Assembly (NCBI RefSeq): GCF_030817015.1
Contig: NZ_JAUSYS010000002.1
Coordinates: forward strand, 1 to 64,000
Direction: 5' to 3'
Origin: Arthrobacter sp. V1I7
Lineage (GTDB): Bacteria; Actinomycetota; Actinomycetes; Actinomycetales; Micrococcaceae
DNA length: 64,000 nucleotides
Below, piece after piece: positions 8,356-16,802 of the stretch. The translations under genes and the position numbers were made by a program. The notes beneath the pieces are model-generated. The model was not told the DNA's origin. It saw only the letters and a list, made by a program, of their open reading frames with translations, and did not search any database. Positions within the stretch are counted from its first letter, which is position 1. Every line of letters begins with the position of its first letter.

Positions 8356-9699
8356 ATGAACACCACACCCACCCTCGAAATGCTCGACCCGGCCACCCTG
8401 ACCGTGGACATCAACGTCCGCAAAGACGCCGCCCTAACCGCCGATTTCATTGCCAGCATCAAAGAGCACGGCGTGCTGGAACCCGTCATCGCCCACCGCA
8501 AGGACGATGGGACCGTGCACGTCCTGATGGGACAGCGCCGCACCCGCGCGGCTGTCGAAGCCGGGCGCACCAGCATCCCGGTAATGATCATCGAATCCCC
8601 CGAGGAAGCCGAACGCATCGTGACCCAGGTCGTGGAGAACATCCAGCGCGCCGAACTGACCGAAGCGGACGAAGCGGACGCCTACCACCAGCTATCGCTG
8701 ATCGGCGTCTCCGCCGCCACGATCGCCAAGAAAACCGGACGCACCAAGACCACCGTGGAAGGGGCACTGAAAGCCAAGTCCTCCGACGCCGGATCCGCCG
8801 CCCTCGGCAAGGGATACACCATTGATGAAGCGCTCATCATGGCCGAATTTGAAGGGAACCAGGACGCGACCGAGGAGTTAGAGTCCGTGATCGCGGACGA
8901 ACCCGATCAGCTCCTGCACGTCGCGCAGATGCTCCGGGACCGCCGCGACCGCGCCGCCGCCCTCGCCGCACTCATCGCCGAGCTGGAAGCCCAGGGCAAG
9001 ACCATCGTGGAGGACGCCGGACACTACGCCAACGAAGAGAACCTGTACGTCGCGGCCGCCACGCGGGCCGACGGGGAACCGGCCACCGACGAGGACGCCA
9101 ACGCCTACCTGATCAGCACCGACTACCGGGGCCAGCACAACGCCAACCCCGTCATCACCGGCTGGAAGAACCTCGGTTTCACCCCGAAGTACGAACGCCA
9201 CGACGGCGGCACCCAGGCCCAGAAAGGCCCGATGACCGAGGAACAGAAAAGCGAGCGGAAGACCCTGATCGCGAACAGCCGCGAGATGGACAGCGCCACC
9301 AAGGTCAGGCGTGAATTTGTGAAGACCCTGCTGTCGCGGAAGACCGCGCCGAAGGGCTGGCAGTACTTCACCGTCCACGCCATCACCCACGACCCCGAAA
9401 CCGCCAGCAGCTACGACGGCAAAGTCGCCACCGAAATGATCGGGGCCAAAACCGGAGAGGACACCGACCGGTGGGGCTGGAACCCGCTGCGGGACCACAC
9501 CGCCAAAACCACCGCCCGGCCCGAGTTCTCCCTGATCGCCCTAATCTGCGCCGGGTATGAAAAGACCATCCAAAAAGACTCATGGCGAAGCGCCGAAAAG
9601 CGGCACTTCCACTACCTGAACCAGCTCACCATCTGGGGCTACACCGCAAGCGCCGTGGAACAGATCATCATCGACAAGCACACCACCGACACCGAGTAA
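8356..9699 (+). CDS. ParB/KorB-like DNA-binding protein
   Basis: This 447-residue protein has an N-terminal ParB/Spo0J nuclease-fold domain: IKEHGVLEPVIAHRK, then VLMGQRRTRAAVEAG (the GxRR box that binds CTP in ParB proteins), then QVVENIQRAELT. This is followed by a helix-turn-helix (GVSAATIAKKTGRTKTTVEGAL, about residues 117-138). The C-terminal 280 residues are Glu/Lys/Ala-rich and include a segment (AITHDPETASSYDGKVA) I do not recognise. No ParA gene is present in the window, so it may be a global plasmid regulator or a nucleoid-binding protein instead of a classic partition protein. It lies behind the tandem leader cores, with a ribosome binding site AAAAGGAG. Confidence 0.85.
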   Translation: MNTTPTLEMLDPATLTVDINVRKDAALTADFIASIKEHGVLEPVIAHRKDDGTVHVLMGQRRTRAAVEAGRTSIPVMIIESPEEAERIVTQVVENIQRAELTEADEADAYHQLSLIGVSAATIAKKTGRTKTTVEGALKAKSSDAGSAALGKGYTIDEALIMAEFEGNQDATEELESVIADEPDQLLHVAQMLRDRRDRAAALAALIAELEAQGKTIVEDAGHYANEENLYVAAATRADGEPATDEDANAYLISTDYRGQHNANPVITGWKNLGFTPKYERHDGGTQAQKGPMTEEQKSERKTLIANSREMDSATKVRREFVKTLLSRKTAPKGWQYFTVHAITHDPETASSYDGKVATEMIGAKTGEDTDRWGWNPLRDHTAKTTARPEFSLIALICAGYEKTIQKDSWRSAEKRHFHYLNQLTIWGYTASAVEQIIIDKHTTDTE

Positions 9700-9711
9700 C
9701 CGGACAGTGAG

Positions 9712-9743
9712 CCGGGCGGCCGACCCCAAAGGCAGCCGCCCGG
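9712..9743 (+). terminator. Hairpin after ParB-like gene
   Basis: A 9-base stem (CCGGGCGGC with GCCGCCCGG) with a 14-base loop lies 12 bases after the stop codon. There is no U tract. It could end transcription or stabilise the 3' end. Confidence 0.55.
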
Positions 9744-10070
9744 CCCACTCACCCCAGCAAGGGCCAGGAACCTTCCAGAGGTCGGGCGGTCCGCCGCCCA
9801 GGGCGAACCACAGCAGCCACTCACCAGCGACGGACCGCCATTAACCGCGACAACGCGACCGGTGGACCATCAGCCGCGGGACCAGGAACAACGAGGTACC
9901 GAGCCCGGGGCAGCACCACAAACCATTCAGCTAAGCTGAACCACATATTTCCTTTGCAGAGGGAAACCAGGGCAGGGCCGGCACACGCCGGCCCTGCCTT
10001 TGTTAAGATGTCGATTTCACGGTTTAGGACTTGCTATCGGCCCCTCCGGGGGCGGAACTTGTAAGGTGCA
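9744..10070. other. Intergenic with second terminator
   Basis: No gene is seen in this stretch. It contains CCACTCACC motifs resembling the tail of the leader core and ends with a GC hairpin (GCCCCTCCGGGGGC) and a GTAAGGTG ribosome binding region for the next gene. Confidence 0.4.
9971..10001 (+). terminator. Rho-independent-like terminator
   Basis: A 12-base stem (GGCAGGGCCGGC paired with GCCGGCCCTGCC) with a 4-base loop is followed by TTTGTT. It is preceded at 9947-9965 by TTTCC...GGGAAA, the same arrangement as at 7869-7917. Confidence 0.85.
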
Positions 10071-10943
10071 GTGGTGACTAGTGATGTGAAGCAGGAACCG
10101 GGTGAGCCAAAGGTGCAGCGCTACTGGGCCGCCGTAGCCAAACGTCTCGGCATTGAATCACGCGAGATGGCGGGGCTCATCAACCATAACGGGGAACGTG
10201 GGCGCGCCAACGAGGATTCTTTTGGAGCACTCTTTGTGAAAATGCTGCCTCCGTCGGTCCGGGTAGCGACAGGAGAGATCATCGATGCAGAAGGTGGGGC
10301 GTCGCCTCAAATCGATACCCTGGTTCTCTCGAACACGGTCCATCCCATACTCTTTGCGCAGACAGAGGAGATGCTATTCCCGGTCGAATCGGTTCTGCTC
10401 TGCGTCGAAGTGAAATCCACTCTTACTTCGGAGGAAGTTGCCGATATCGCGAAGAAGGTGCAAAAGCACCGGAAGCTCAAGAGCTCCACGGGCGAAGTTC
10501 CATCCTTCGCCGTCTTCGCACACAAAGCTGGCGGAACGCCGAAAACCATAGCAAAATGGTTTTTTGACCTAGAACCTCAGTGTCGGCCTGAGTTTTTCCT
10601 GGTGAATGATTCTGCCGTTTTTGGGGTGGCTGACGCGTCAATAGGCGGCGGGTACCGCGTCGTGATGCCCATCGCACCGGCCCCTGGAGAAACAGATACG
10701 TATCCTTTCAATGATCCCGCGACTGCAGGACCGGGCTCCTGGAAGCCCATTGGTTTACCCAAAGGCGACCAGGTGCGAGTTGATCATGGTGCTGCCATGC
10801 TCTTGTTTGTTCGTGAGTCCCTAAAAGCACTAAGCGAGCGAAAGCACGCTGAAATAGACTGGTTGGCTGGCTATCTGGAAAAAATCCAGCAACAGCACAT
10901 TCGCTACGTACCCCAAGAGGACGGATTGATCGAGAGGCCGTAG
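10071..10943 (+). CDS. PD-(D/E)XK nuclease-like protein (DUF6602-like)
   Basis: This 290-residue protein resembles the DUF6602 group. A restriction-enzyme-like nuclease core can be seen: GEIIDAEGG (Glu about 69), QIDTLVLSN (Asp 82) and CVEVKSTL (Glu 113, Lys 115), spaced as in PD-(D/E)XK folds. The N-terminus RYWAAVAKRLGIESREMAGLINHNGERGRANE also fits that family. The GTG start follows GTAAGGTGCA, and a second GTG is the next codon. The gene lies convergent to the PIN/ImmA pair. A role in defence or nucleic acid degradation is plausible but inferred, and no methylase partner is adjacent. Confidence 0.65.
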   Translation: MVTSDVKQEPGEPKVQRYWAAVAKRLGIESREMAGLINHNGERGRANEDSFGALFVKMLPPSVRVATGEIIDAEGGASPQIDTLVLSNTVHPILFAQTEEMLFPVESVLLCVEVKSTLTSEEVADIAKKVQKHRKLKSSTGEVPSFAVFAHKAGGTPKTIAKWFFDLEPQCRPEFFLVNDSAVFGVADASIGGGYRVVMPIAPAPGETDTYPFNDPATAGPGSWKPIGLPKGDQVRVDHGAAMLLFVRESLKALSERKHAEIDWLAGYLEKIQQQHIRYVPQEDGLIERP

Positions 10944-10954
10944 GGGGTCAGATT

Positions 10955-11419
10955 TCAGATCCGCGCCAGGAACTCCGCCACCGTCATGCACTTCATCTGG
11001 AGGGCATCGCACGCTTCCCTGACGGTGCACCGATCCTCCAGAGTCGTCTCCTCATCTGAGACGACGACAACCGTATGGTGCTCTGCCCACTTGTAGGCCA
11101 AGGCCATCGTTCTCAGCGCCTGAGCCTCAGACTCATCCTGATCGTCATCCAGGAGGTCCTCAACCTCGGCAAGTACCTCCTGGCAGTCCGTATAGGCAAC
11201 AGCTCCACGGCCACGAAAAGTACGCCAGACGGGGTTGACCCAAATAGCAATTTTTTCGCCCTGAAACAGCGTTCGACACTCATCCTTGACGGTGTCGCAA
11301 AACAGGATGGACTCGTCCTCATTGAGCTCGTCCAACTTGTCGAAGATCGAATGACCGGCCGTGACCAAGGAATTAAGCGTCTCCATGGCGGAGCTATCCA
11401 ATACGTAGACTTCGCCCAT
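10955..11419 (-). CDS. PIN-like ribonuclease, probable toxin
   Basis: This 154-residue protein looks like a PIN-domain RNase. It has the N-terminal acidic strand VYVLDSSAMETL (Asp about 8), a central Glu (TVKDECRTLF), a late acidic helix (DESEAQALRTMALAY) and the final strand with Asp (TVVVVSDEETTLED). It begins two bases after the stop of the ImmA-like gene, so they are co-transcribed and probably translationally coupled. Pairs of an Xre/ImmA-type protein and a PIN protein are a known class of toxin-antitoxin-like modules, so it is probably the toxin. Confidence 0.65.
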   Translation of the reverse strand: MGEVYVLDSSAMETLNSLVTAGHSIFDKLDELNEDESILFCDTVKDECRTLFQGEKIAIWVNPVWRTFRGRGAVAYTDCQEVLAEVEDLLDDDQDESEAQALRTMALAYKWAEHHTVVVVSDEETTLEDRCTVREACDALQMKCMTVAEFLARI

Positions 11420-11421
11420 GT

Positions 11422-12576
11422 CTAGTCGGACCCCTGACCGAGGGCCAGCAAGGAGCGAAGTTCCGCCCCGTTCAGGCGGAAGAGCTTACGCGCCTCCATC
11501 TCAGAAACGCGGGAGCTGGAAAGCCCGGCATCCACCAGTCGGGCGAAACCGTAACCAAATTCAGCGAGTCGTTTCTGAGCACGGGTTTTTCCGGGAGCGC
11601 GTCCTGGTTTTTCCTGCTCCTGAAAGTCCCCAGAAACGTACTTGACCAGAGAGTCATCGGCGAAGCCCTCTTCCTTGAGGCGGATCGCCACGCAGAACCA
11701 ACTGGCCTTGAAGTAGTTGGAGATACGCCCCAACGAATATTCATCTCCTGCTTCAACCCAGTCCTTTTTGAGTTGCTTGTTCATGTACCGCTTTAGATCG
11801 GCTTGAGGCATGAGGAACGAAGCGGCAAAGCGGTTGCACCAAGCCTCGGAGCTGGTACGGGATTGCAGATCATGTTTACCGCAGGCTTTGTCGACGCCTT
11901 GCAGGAGATGGGCTAGTTCGTGGAGAAGTGTAAATGAACGGGCTGCTGGACTCTTGACTGTTGCGTTGACGAAGATCAAGGGGGCGTGCGAGTGATGGAG
12001 TGTGAAACCTCGGAAAGAGTCGCCCTCTACCTTGATTAGATTTGTGAGGACACCGCGCGCTTCCAGCGCTTCTCGGAGGGCGACGAAGACCTTGGTTTTG
12101 CTCTTCAGCAGTGTGTACTGCGTTCTGCGGTCCCAACCAAGCCACTCGGCTGCGCGCGCCGCGGCGTGCTGGGGTGATTCATTTGGCCGCAGTCCCATGA
12201 GTTGGACGGGGGAAAATTCAAGACTTGTAGACAGTTTTGCGGCTATGTCTTGGCGTCGCTTTGCCTGACGGACAGCAGCCCGTTCGTCGGGGTTCAGGGG
12301 TCTTGGCTTGCCACCATTGGATGCCGGAGCCCGAAAATTTGCGCCAACTGATTCTTTTTCCCGCCGCGGGGGCTTCGGAAGGGCGAAGAAGTAGGCCGAA
12401 CGCCGAGTCGCCTGCGCAATTCGCTGAAGGTCTTCGAACGAGATAGGAATGGGGCCAGAGAGCCGCGCACCCAGGACTTCTTTGGCGTCGAGGGATGCGA
12501 GGACCTTTTCTCTATCTACCCCCGCGTCGTTTAACGCCCACTCAAGGACATCGCCCTGAATCACTGCGTTTTCCAT
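11422..12576 (-). CDS. ImmA/IrrE metallopeptidase with HTH-like N-terminus
   Basis: This 384-residue protein has a short N-terminal helical, Xre-like region (ALNDAGVDREKVLASLDAKE to IAQATRRSAYFFALP) and a central ImmA/IrrE zinc peptidase domain with the HExxH motif HELAH at residues 219-223, followed by SSEAWCNRFAASFLMP. Proteins of this type (COG2856) cleave regulatory proteins or act as antitoxins. I chose the ATG at 12576; the frame is open to 12705, but that extension is basic and has no family match. Almost no leader separates the start from GTACACTAG, so the transcript may be leaderless. It forms an operon with the PIN-like gene. Confidence 0.75.
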   Translation of the reverse strand: MENAVIQGDVLEWALNDAGVDREKVLASLDAKEVLGARLSGPIPISFEDLQRIAQATRRSAYFFALPKPPRREKESVGANFRAPASNGGKPRPLNPDERAAVRQAKRRQDIAAKLSTSLEFSPVQLMGLRPNESPQHAAARAAEWLGWDRRTQYTLLKSKTKVFVALREALEARGVLTNLIKVEGDSFRGFTLHHSHAPLIFVNATVKSPAARSFTLLHELAHLLQGVDKACGKHDLQSRTSSEAWCNRFAASFLMPQADLKRYMNKQLKKDWVEAGDEYSLGRISNYFKASWFCVAIRLKEEGFADDSLVKYVSGDFQEQEKPGRAPGKTRAQKRLAEFGYGFARLVDAGLSSSRVSEMEARKLFRLNGAELRSLLALGQGSD

Positions 12577-12730
12577 AGGCGCTAGTGTACGTCGACTGTC
12601 CGACGGTTTAGCTCTATATCGCTCCGCCCCGCCGCCCCTTTTCCTCAATTGAAGCGGCATGATCAAAAACGACCCGTTCCGGAACGGGCAAGGCTTTAAG
12701 CCCACTGCCCCTTCGTTTCTGTGAGTGTGG

Positions 12731-13312
12731 CTACTCCGGGTTTACGGAAAGGTCCGGATTCTCTTTGGGTGAAAGCTCTTGTTCCGCGATCTTGGCTAGT
12801 TCGACCGCTCCGTTGAACAGGCAGCTGCTATGCGCTTCCAGCTCATCTGCGGTCGGAGGCTTCGGCCCACCCCACGGACCATAGCCTCTGCCCTGATCGG
12901 CCAAACGATTTACACAGCTGCTCATGTCTCCAGCGAGTACTGTGGCGCGGGCTGATCCAAAGGCTTCGATTCGGGTAACTGCTTTAGTGAACTTGTTTAT
13001 GTTCGCTGTGAGTTCGCGGTTGACAGGAACAAGGTATGTCTGGGTGTAGGACTCGTCTGGTGTCGTGGCTGGATAAATTCGGGACCAAGACGTCCAGCTT
13101 GACCGAAGGTCCACGAGTACATCGATCAGCTCCATATAAGCTTCGGCGCGGCTTTCCCTGTAACGCTCTGCGTTGGCCGCCTCGATTTGATTTGTTGCAG
13201 CAGTACTAGCCGCCTGGCCTCCGACCCAAGCCCCGCCGAATGCTCCACCTAGCCCAATGACCGCAGTCACTACGGCAATCGTCCACTGACTATGTCCTCG
13301 TTCGTTACCCAT
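12731..13312 (-). CDS. Hypothetical membrane-anchored protein
   Basis: This 193-residue protein has one N-terminal membrane helix (about residues 10-36, TIAVVTAVIGLGGAFGGAWV) followed by a helical soluble domain with an amphipathic coiled-coil-like stretch (NQIEAANAERYRESRAEAYMELIDVLVDLRSS). The architecture resembles unnamed signal-anchored proteins common near phage- or plasmid-borne immunity genes. No catalytic motif is visible. It is on the same strand as the ImmA/PIN pair but about 150 bases upstream, so it is probably a separate unit. Confidence 0.55.
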   Translation of the reverse strand: MGNERGHSQWTIAVVTAVIGLGGAFGGAWVGGQAASTAATNQIEAANAERYRESRAEAYMELIDVLVDLRSSWTSWSRIYPATTPDESYTQTYLVPVNRELTANINKFTKAVTRIEAFGSARATVLAGDMSSCVNRLADQGRGYGPWGGPKPPTADELEAHSSCLFNGAVELAKIAEQELSPKENPDLSVNPE

Positions 13313-14237
13313 AAGACTCCTTAGCGAATCCGTGGATCAAACTCAGCCGCAGCCGATGGGCAATCTAAATGCATCATGTAATGTCCCGCATCAAAGTTCG
13401 AGCAGTAGAAGGCAGGTGTCGCGGAGAGACCTCGATCAGCCTGCATCCGGCTGGGAAACTCCTGTTCCAATGAGCACTCCAAAAGAAGCGTTCAACTCGA
13501 GCAGCGTCACTGTTCCTGCGGAGGAAACCCGAAGGCGCCGGCAATCGAATCCCCAAATGAAATCTTCGTAGTGCACGGCCGGGAGTGGCGGCCGCTGATG
13601 AAGTGAGAGTCCAGGTACCAGGGTGACAGGCATCATGCCGCAAATCCTTGCTGACCCGCCTGGTCATCATTGAGACTCGAGCGCCACGCGGATCCTCCAT
13701 CACGCCATCGTTCTTTTAACTCGGAGCGCCCTGCTCTCCACCACTCTCAGTTGCGAACTGCTGGGTGGAACACCCTGCGCAAGCGGCTAGAGCTGGCAAG
13801 AGCCGCACTATGGAGGGTATTCCTCGAATATAGAGCAAGGGGTGGTCGAGTCAGAAACGACGGTTTCTGGGGCGGGTTTGGCGCAATGGGGGGGAGTGGC
13901 TGATTGAGGGCGTTGTTCACCGGCTGCTCGGACACCAATTCGGCGGTAGTCAATAACGACCGTTTGCAGTAGGGACTACCGGTGGATAGCCCCGCGGACA
14001 CTAATGGAATAGGTCTCGGAGATCGTCAGCAAGCTCGAGAAGCTCCCGACGGGCTTGCCCTTGCTTCCTTGTTTCCGCCTCCACTGAAAGTGTCACTTTC
14101 CCGATAAAAAGGGCCTGCTTTTCACTGCGCTATTTGGCGCTTAATGCAGCCCGCAAGCGGACACTTCGCCGAGTGGCTACTTGCCCTCGGATCCCTAATC
14201 TAGGAAATAAGTATTGTGGATGCCCCTAACTGTGCCA
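13313..14237. other. Long intergenic region with palindrome
   Basis: This stretch of about 925 bases has no gene I can support. A 66-codon minus-strand frame at 13436-13636 has a fairly protein-like composition but no start signal or family. A 15-base palindrome (GAAAGTG-T-CACTTTC) lies at 14096-14110. The base composition is lower in GC than the surroundings, as expected of regulatory or horizontally acquired DNA. Confidence 0.4.
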
Positions 14238-14275
14238 TAACAGTGAAACACTGTTAGAAACAGTGAACACTGTTA
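14238..14275. promoter_or_regulatory. Twin palindromic operator
   Basis: Two adjacent perfect palindromes, TAACAGTG-AAA-CACTGTTA (14238-14256) and AACAGTG-AA-CACTGTT (14259-14274), lie 40 bases before a gene start. The tandem arrangement at a roughly 20-base period is typical of a dimeric repressor bound twice on one DNA face. A related half site (TAACTGTG) lies just upstream at 14228. The binding protein is unknown. Confidence 0.75.
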
Positions 14276-14315
14276 GAGGTTCACCGCGAGGAAATGCGGA
14301 GGGACAGGGGTCTTC

Positions 14316-14588
14316 ATGGCGGAAAACAGTTTTCAAGTCAGTGTGGACCGTGATACGACGCTGACTGTTGATGTCACGGAGTCCGGTGTGGCCAGACTGC
14401 AAATGGCTGACACACTGGATGCGGAGGTGAGACCGGGCGACAAGTTTGTCCTTGTCCTCCGGCCAATCAAGCCATCCGAACCGACTTGGACCAGTGGTAC
14501 GGGCACCAATGCTGGAGATGTCGATGATCGTCCCCCGGTACGGCACGGTGGTGTCGGGGCCTTGGGTGAGCCAAACCGAGATGTCTGA
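14316..14588 (+). CDS. Hypothetical protein, first gene of membrane operon
   Basis: This 90-residue protein begins MAENSFQVSVDRDTTLTVDV. It looks like a small beta-rich domain followed by a polar Gly/Pro-rich tail (TSGTGTNAGDVDDRPPVRHGG). The ribosome binding site is GCGGAGGGACAGGGG. Its stop overlaps the start of the following membrane protein gene by eight bases, so the two are coupled. It lies directly behind the twin palindromic operator. No family is recognised. Confidence 0.6.
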   Translation: MAENSFQVSVDRDTTLTVDVTESGVARLQMADTLDAEVRPGDKFVLVLRPIKPSEPTWTSGTGTNAGDVDDRPPVRHGGVGALGEPNRDV

Positions 14589-15552
14589 CGAAAAGGAGCC
14601 GAAGCCGGAGGCCGCTTTTCCGGCGTCTCCTTGGAGAGAAGCTTCTGAGCGACTTCGTTCGACGGCCCGAGTCTTCGTGGCATCTCTTGGGGCGGTCGCT
14701 GTGACCGTTGTTGCCGGGCTAAGCCTCACCGCTTTGAGCACATTGGACCCAGAATCACCGAATTTTGCTGTCGCTGTTAAGGGAGCATTGACTGCAACGT
14801 TGGGCGTGGTCGTGATGCTCGCGCTTGCGATGCGCCTTTCTTCCTCGTCTGCTGTGTCAATGGACGAGATGCTATCGCTTGATAACAAGAAGGGACGGTG
14901 GTGGCGAGGGCTGCTCCGCCCTGGATTTATGGATGCGTATAAAACTGTTGGTGCTAAGTCCAACGGTTATCTCGCCGGGTTTGACGACCTAGCGTCGTTT
15001 AGCGCCGCCGTTGACCTGGCGCTGAAGGACGAGCGAGATAAAGCCGACGCCGCTGCTGCCGCACCAGACGATTCGGCCGCATACGCTAAGTACAAAGCTG
15101 CGAATAGAAAGGCGACCTGGTACGACGCCCGGTTGCACTCGCTTATCGAGGTAGCGAGTTTTCAACGTCTGCGGCGGAACTTCGCGGTCACTGCCTTTCT
15201 GATGACCCTATTTGGGGCAGCGACTGCAATCGGGATAGTCACCTACGCGGCAGCCCTTCAACCGCGCGGAGTGCCTTCCTCGCCCGTTGCAGTGACGACA
15301 CACGACAAAATTCAGATATATGCGCCTAAGAGTCCTGCCGGCGCAGCCCTCTACAAGAAGGTGGTGGGTTGTGACCAACATGTGGACGCACTCGTACTGG
15401 GCGTAGCTGGTGCCAGCGTAACTGCCATCACGCTCCCGGACGCTGTCTGCCGGTCAGTGACGTTGGCCGCGAAATGGGATGGAGCTGGCTACACTGCAAC
15501 GTTTGACCTTCCCGAGGAGAAGGCAGAGCCCAAACCGTCCGCAACACCCTAG
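14581..15552 (+). CDS. Hypothetical multi-span membrane protein
   Basis: This 323-residue protein has two membrane helices near the N-terminus (about residues 32-52, VFVASLGAVAVTVVAGLSL, and 62-85, AVKGALTATLGVVVMLALAM). A cytoplasmic-looking helical domain follows (DKADAAAAAPDDSAAYAKYKAANRKATWYDARLHS), then a third helix (FAVTAFLMTLFGAATAIGIV) and a C-terminal extracytoplasmic beta-like domain with two Cys (VVGCDQ and DAVCRS). The ATG at 14581 lies within the end of the upstream gene. I do not recognise the family; the layout suggests an envelope sensor or effector. Confidence 0.65.
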   Translation: MSDEKEPKPEAAFPASPWREASERLRSTARVFVASLGAVAVTVVAGLSLTALSTLDPESPNFAVAVKGALTATLGVVVMLALAMRLSSSSAVSMDEMLSLDNKKGRWWRGLLRPGFMDAYKTVGAKSNGYLAGFDDLASFSAAVDLALKDERDKADAAAAAPDDSAAYAKYKAANRKATWYDARLHSLIEVASFQRLRRNFAVTAFLMTLFGAATAIGIVTYAAALQPRGVPSSPVAVTTHDKIQIYAPKSPAGAALYKKVVGCDQHVDALVLGVAGASVTAITLPDAVCRSVTLAAKWDGAGYTATFDLPEEKAEPKPSATP

Positions 15553-15868
15553 GCTGGCCGGACCAAATCCTCTGTCGGTTCAATCACGACATCCCCTCAA
15601 CTCGTTTGTTCGACCAGGATGCTCGAGCCACGGGCTCATCGTCATGGAGCGGTTTGTAGCTAACATCCCTGGAGCCTCCTTAGCAGCCAAGCCTGATGCC
15701 GGCCGCGGAAGACGTTATCGGAACGTCAGCAAAAACGACCCTTTATGCATGTTCTGTGGGCGGCTATTGTCGTGTCACTCAATCTTCGTCGCGGTCACGT
15801 CTACAAGACGTAGATAAGATGACGGGTAAAGTGACATTGACGCCGACTTCCGTGGATTGGGGGAGTGG
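15553..15868. other. Intergenic before resolvase
   Basis: No gene is seen here. Near its right end a half site TAAAGTGACA (15827-15836) matches, in inverted orientation, the arm of the 28-base palindrome before the resolvase, and may be an accessory recombinase binding site. Confidence 0.4.
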
Positions 15869-15896
15869 TGTCATTTAAACGAACGTATAAATGACA
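15869..15896. promoter_or_regulatory. res-like recombination site
   Basis: A 28-base site with 9-base inverted arms (TGTCATTTA at 15869 and TAAATGACA at 15888) and a 10-base centre ends 13 bases before the resolvase start. Tn3-family res subsite I is typically about 28 bases with such arms, so this fits the crossover site or the operator of the adjacent recombinase. Confidence 0.65.
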
Positions 15897-15909
15897 GGGG
15901 GTCCAAGCC

Positions 15910-16524
15910 ATGTTGATCGGCTACATGCGGGTGTCGAAGGCAGACGGGTCGCAGAGCACCGACCTGCAGCGCGACGCACTGCTGGCCGCGGGCGTCGACC
16001 CGTTGAAGCTCTACGAGGACCAAGCCTCGGGGAAGAAGGACGACCGCCCCCAACTGGCGGCCTGCCTGAAGGGCATGAATGCCGGCGACACCCTTTTGGT
16101 GTGGAAGCTGGACCGGTTGGGCCGGGACCTGCGCCACCTGGTGAATACCGTCCACAACCTGACCGAACGCGGCATCGGGCTAAAGATCCTCACCGGCGAG
16201 GGCGCTGCCATCGACACCACCACGGCCTCGGGAAAGCTCGTGTTCGGGATCTTCGCCGCCCTGGCCGAGTTCGAACGCTCCCTCATCTCCGAGCGCACCG
16301 TCGCCGGCCTGGCGTCGGCACGGGCCCGCGGACGCACCGGAGGCCGCCCGTACAAGATGACCCCGGCCAAGGTGCGCCTGGCCATGGCCGCCATGGGGCA
16401 CAAGGAAACCAAGGTCGGTGCCCTCTGCACGGAACTGGGTGTCACCCGCCAAACCCTCTACCGCCACGTCTCCCCGAGCGGGGAGCTGCGGCCCGACGGC
16501 GCGAAGCTCCTGAAGTCGCAATAG
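15910..16524 (+). CDS. tnpR: Serine recombinase (Tn3-type resolvase)
   Basis: This 204-residue resolvase/invertase has the catalytic start MLIGYMRVSKADGSQ (active-site Ser 9), the arginine segment WKLDRLGRDLRHLV, the oligomerization helix AALAEFERSLISERTVAGL, and the C-terminal DNA-binding hinge ARGRTGGRPYKMTPAKV with a helix-turn-helix (KVGALCTELGVTRQTLYRHV). The ATG follows CAGGGGGTCC. It is typical of Tn3-family resolvases, but no Tn3 transposase is present here. It may serve as a plasmid multimer-resolution enzyme using the palindromic site just upstream. Confidence 0.9.
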   Translation: MLIGYMRVSKADGSQSTDLQRDALLAAGVDPLKLYEDQASGKKDDRPQLAACLKGMNAGDTLLVWKLDRLGRDLRHLVNTVHNLTERGIGLKILTGEGAAIDTTTASGKLVFGIFAALAEFERSLISERTVAGLASARARGRTGGRPYKMTPAKVRLAMAAMGHKETKVGALCTELGVTRQTLYRHVSPSGELRPDGAKLLKSQ

Positions 16525-16727
16525 AACCGCCTGCACAAACAGCGGCCGGCACCGCCCCTGGCCAGCGCATCGGGCCTCGCCGGCGTTCTTTTCACCCCCC
16601 CCGTCACCGGTCGCTTCACCGGACGGGTCTTACGGGACGTTGGTGGGCCCCAGCTCGCAATGATGCAGTTCAGCGGTGTGTGCCACCGGTCGAGGGCCGG
16701 CTTACGGGCCGTACCAAGCCCAAGGCA

Positions 16728-16756
16728 TTGACAGTGACTCTAGAGCCTTCTACAGT
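16728..16756 (+). promoter_or_regulatory. Sigma70-like promoter
   Basis: A perfect -35 hexamer TTGACA (16728-16733), a 17-base spacer and a -10 hexamer TACAGT (16751-16756) precede the hypothetical gene at 16803. This is among the best consensus promoters visible in the window. Confidence 0.7.
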
Positions 16757-16802
16757 GTCCTAGGAGGACGTCTGGAGCCTCCTGAGAAACGAGGATTTCG
16801 AT

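Noticed and set aside
8356..9699. Classic ParAB partition system
   Set aside because: Only the ParB-like protein was found; no Walker-type ParA is encoded in the window, so a full partition locus is not claimed.
13436..13636. Protein-like 66-codon minus-strand frame
   Set aside because: No ribosome binding site, no family match and no operon; left as unannotated intergenic DNA.
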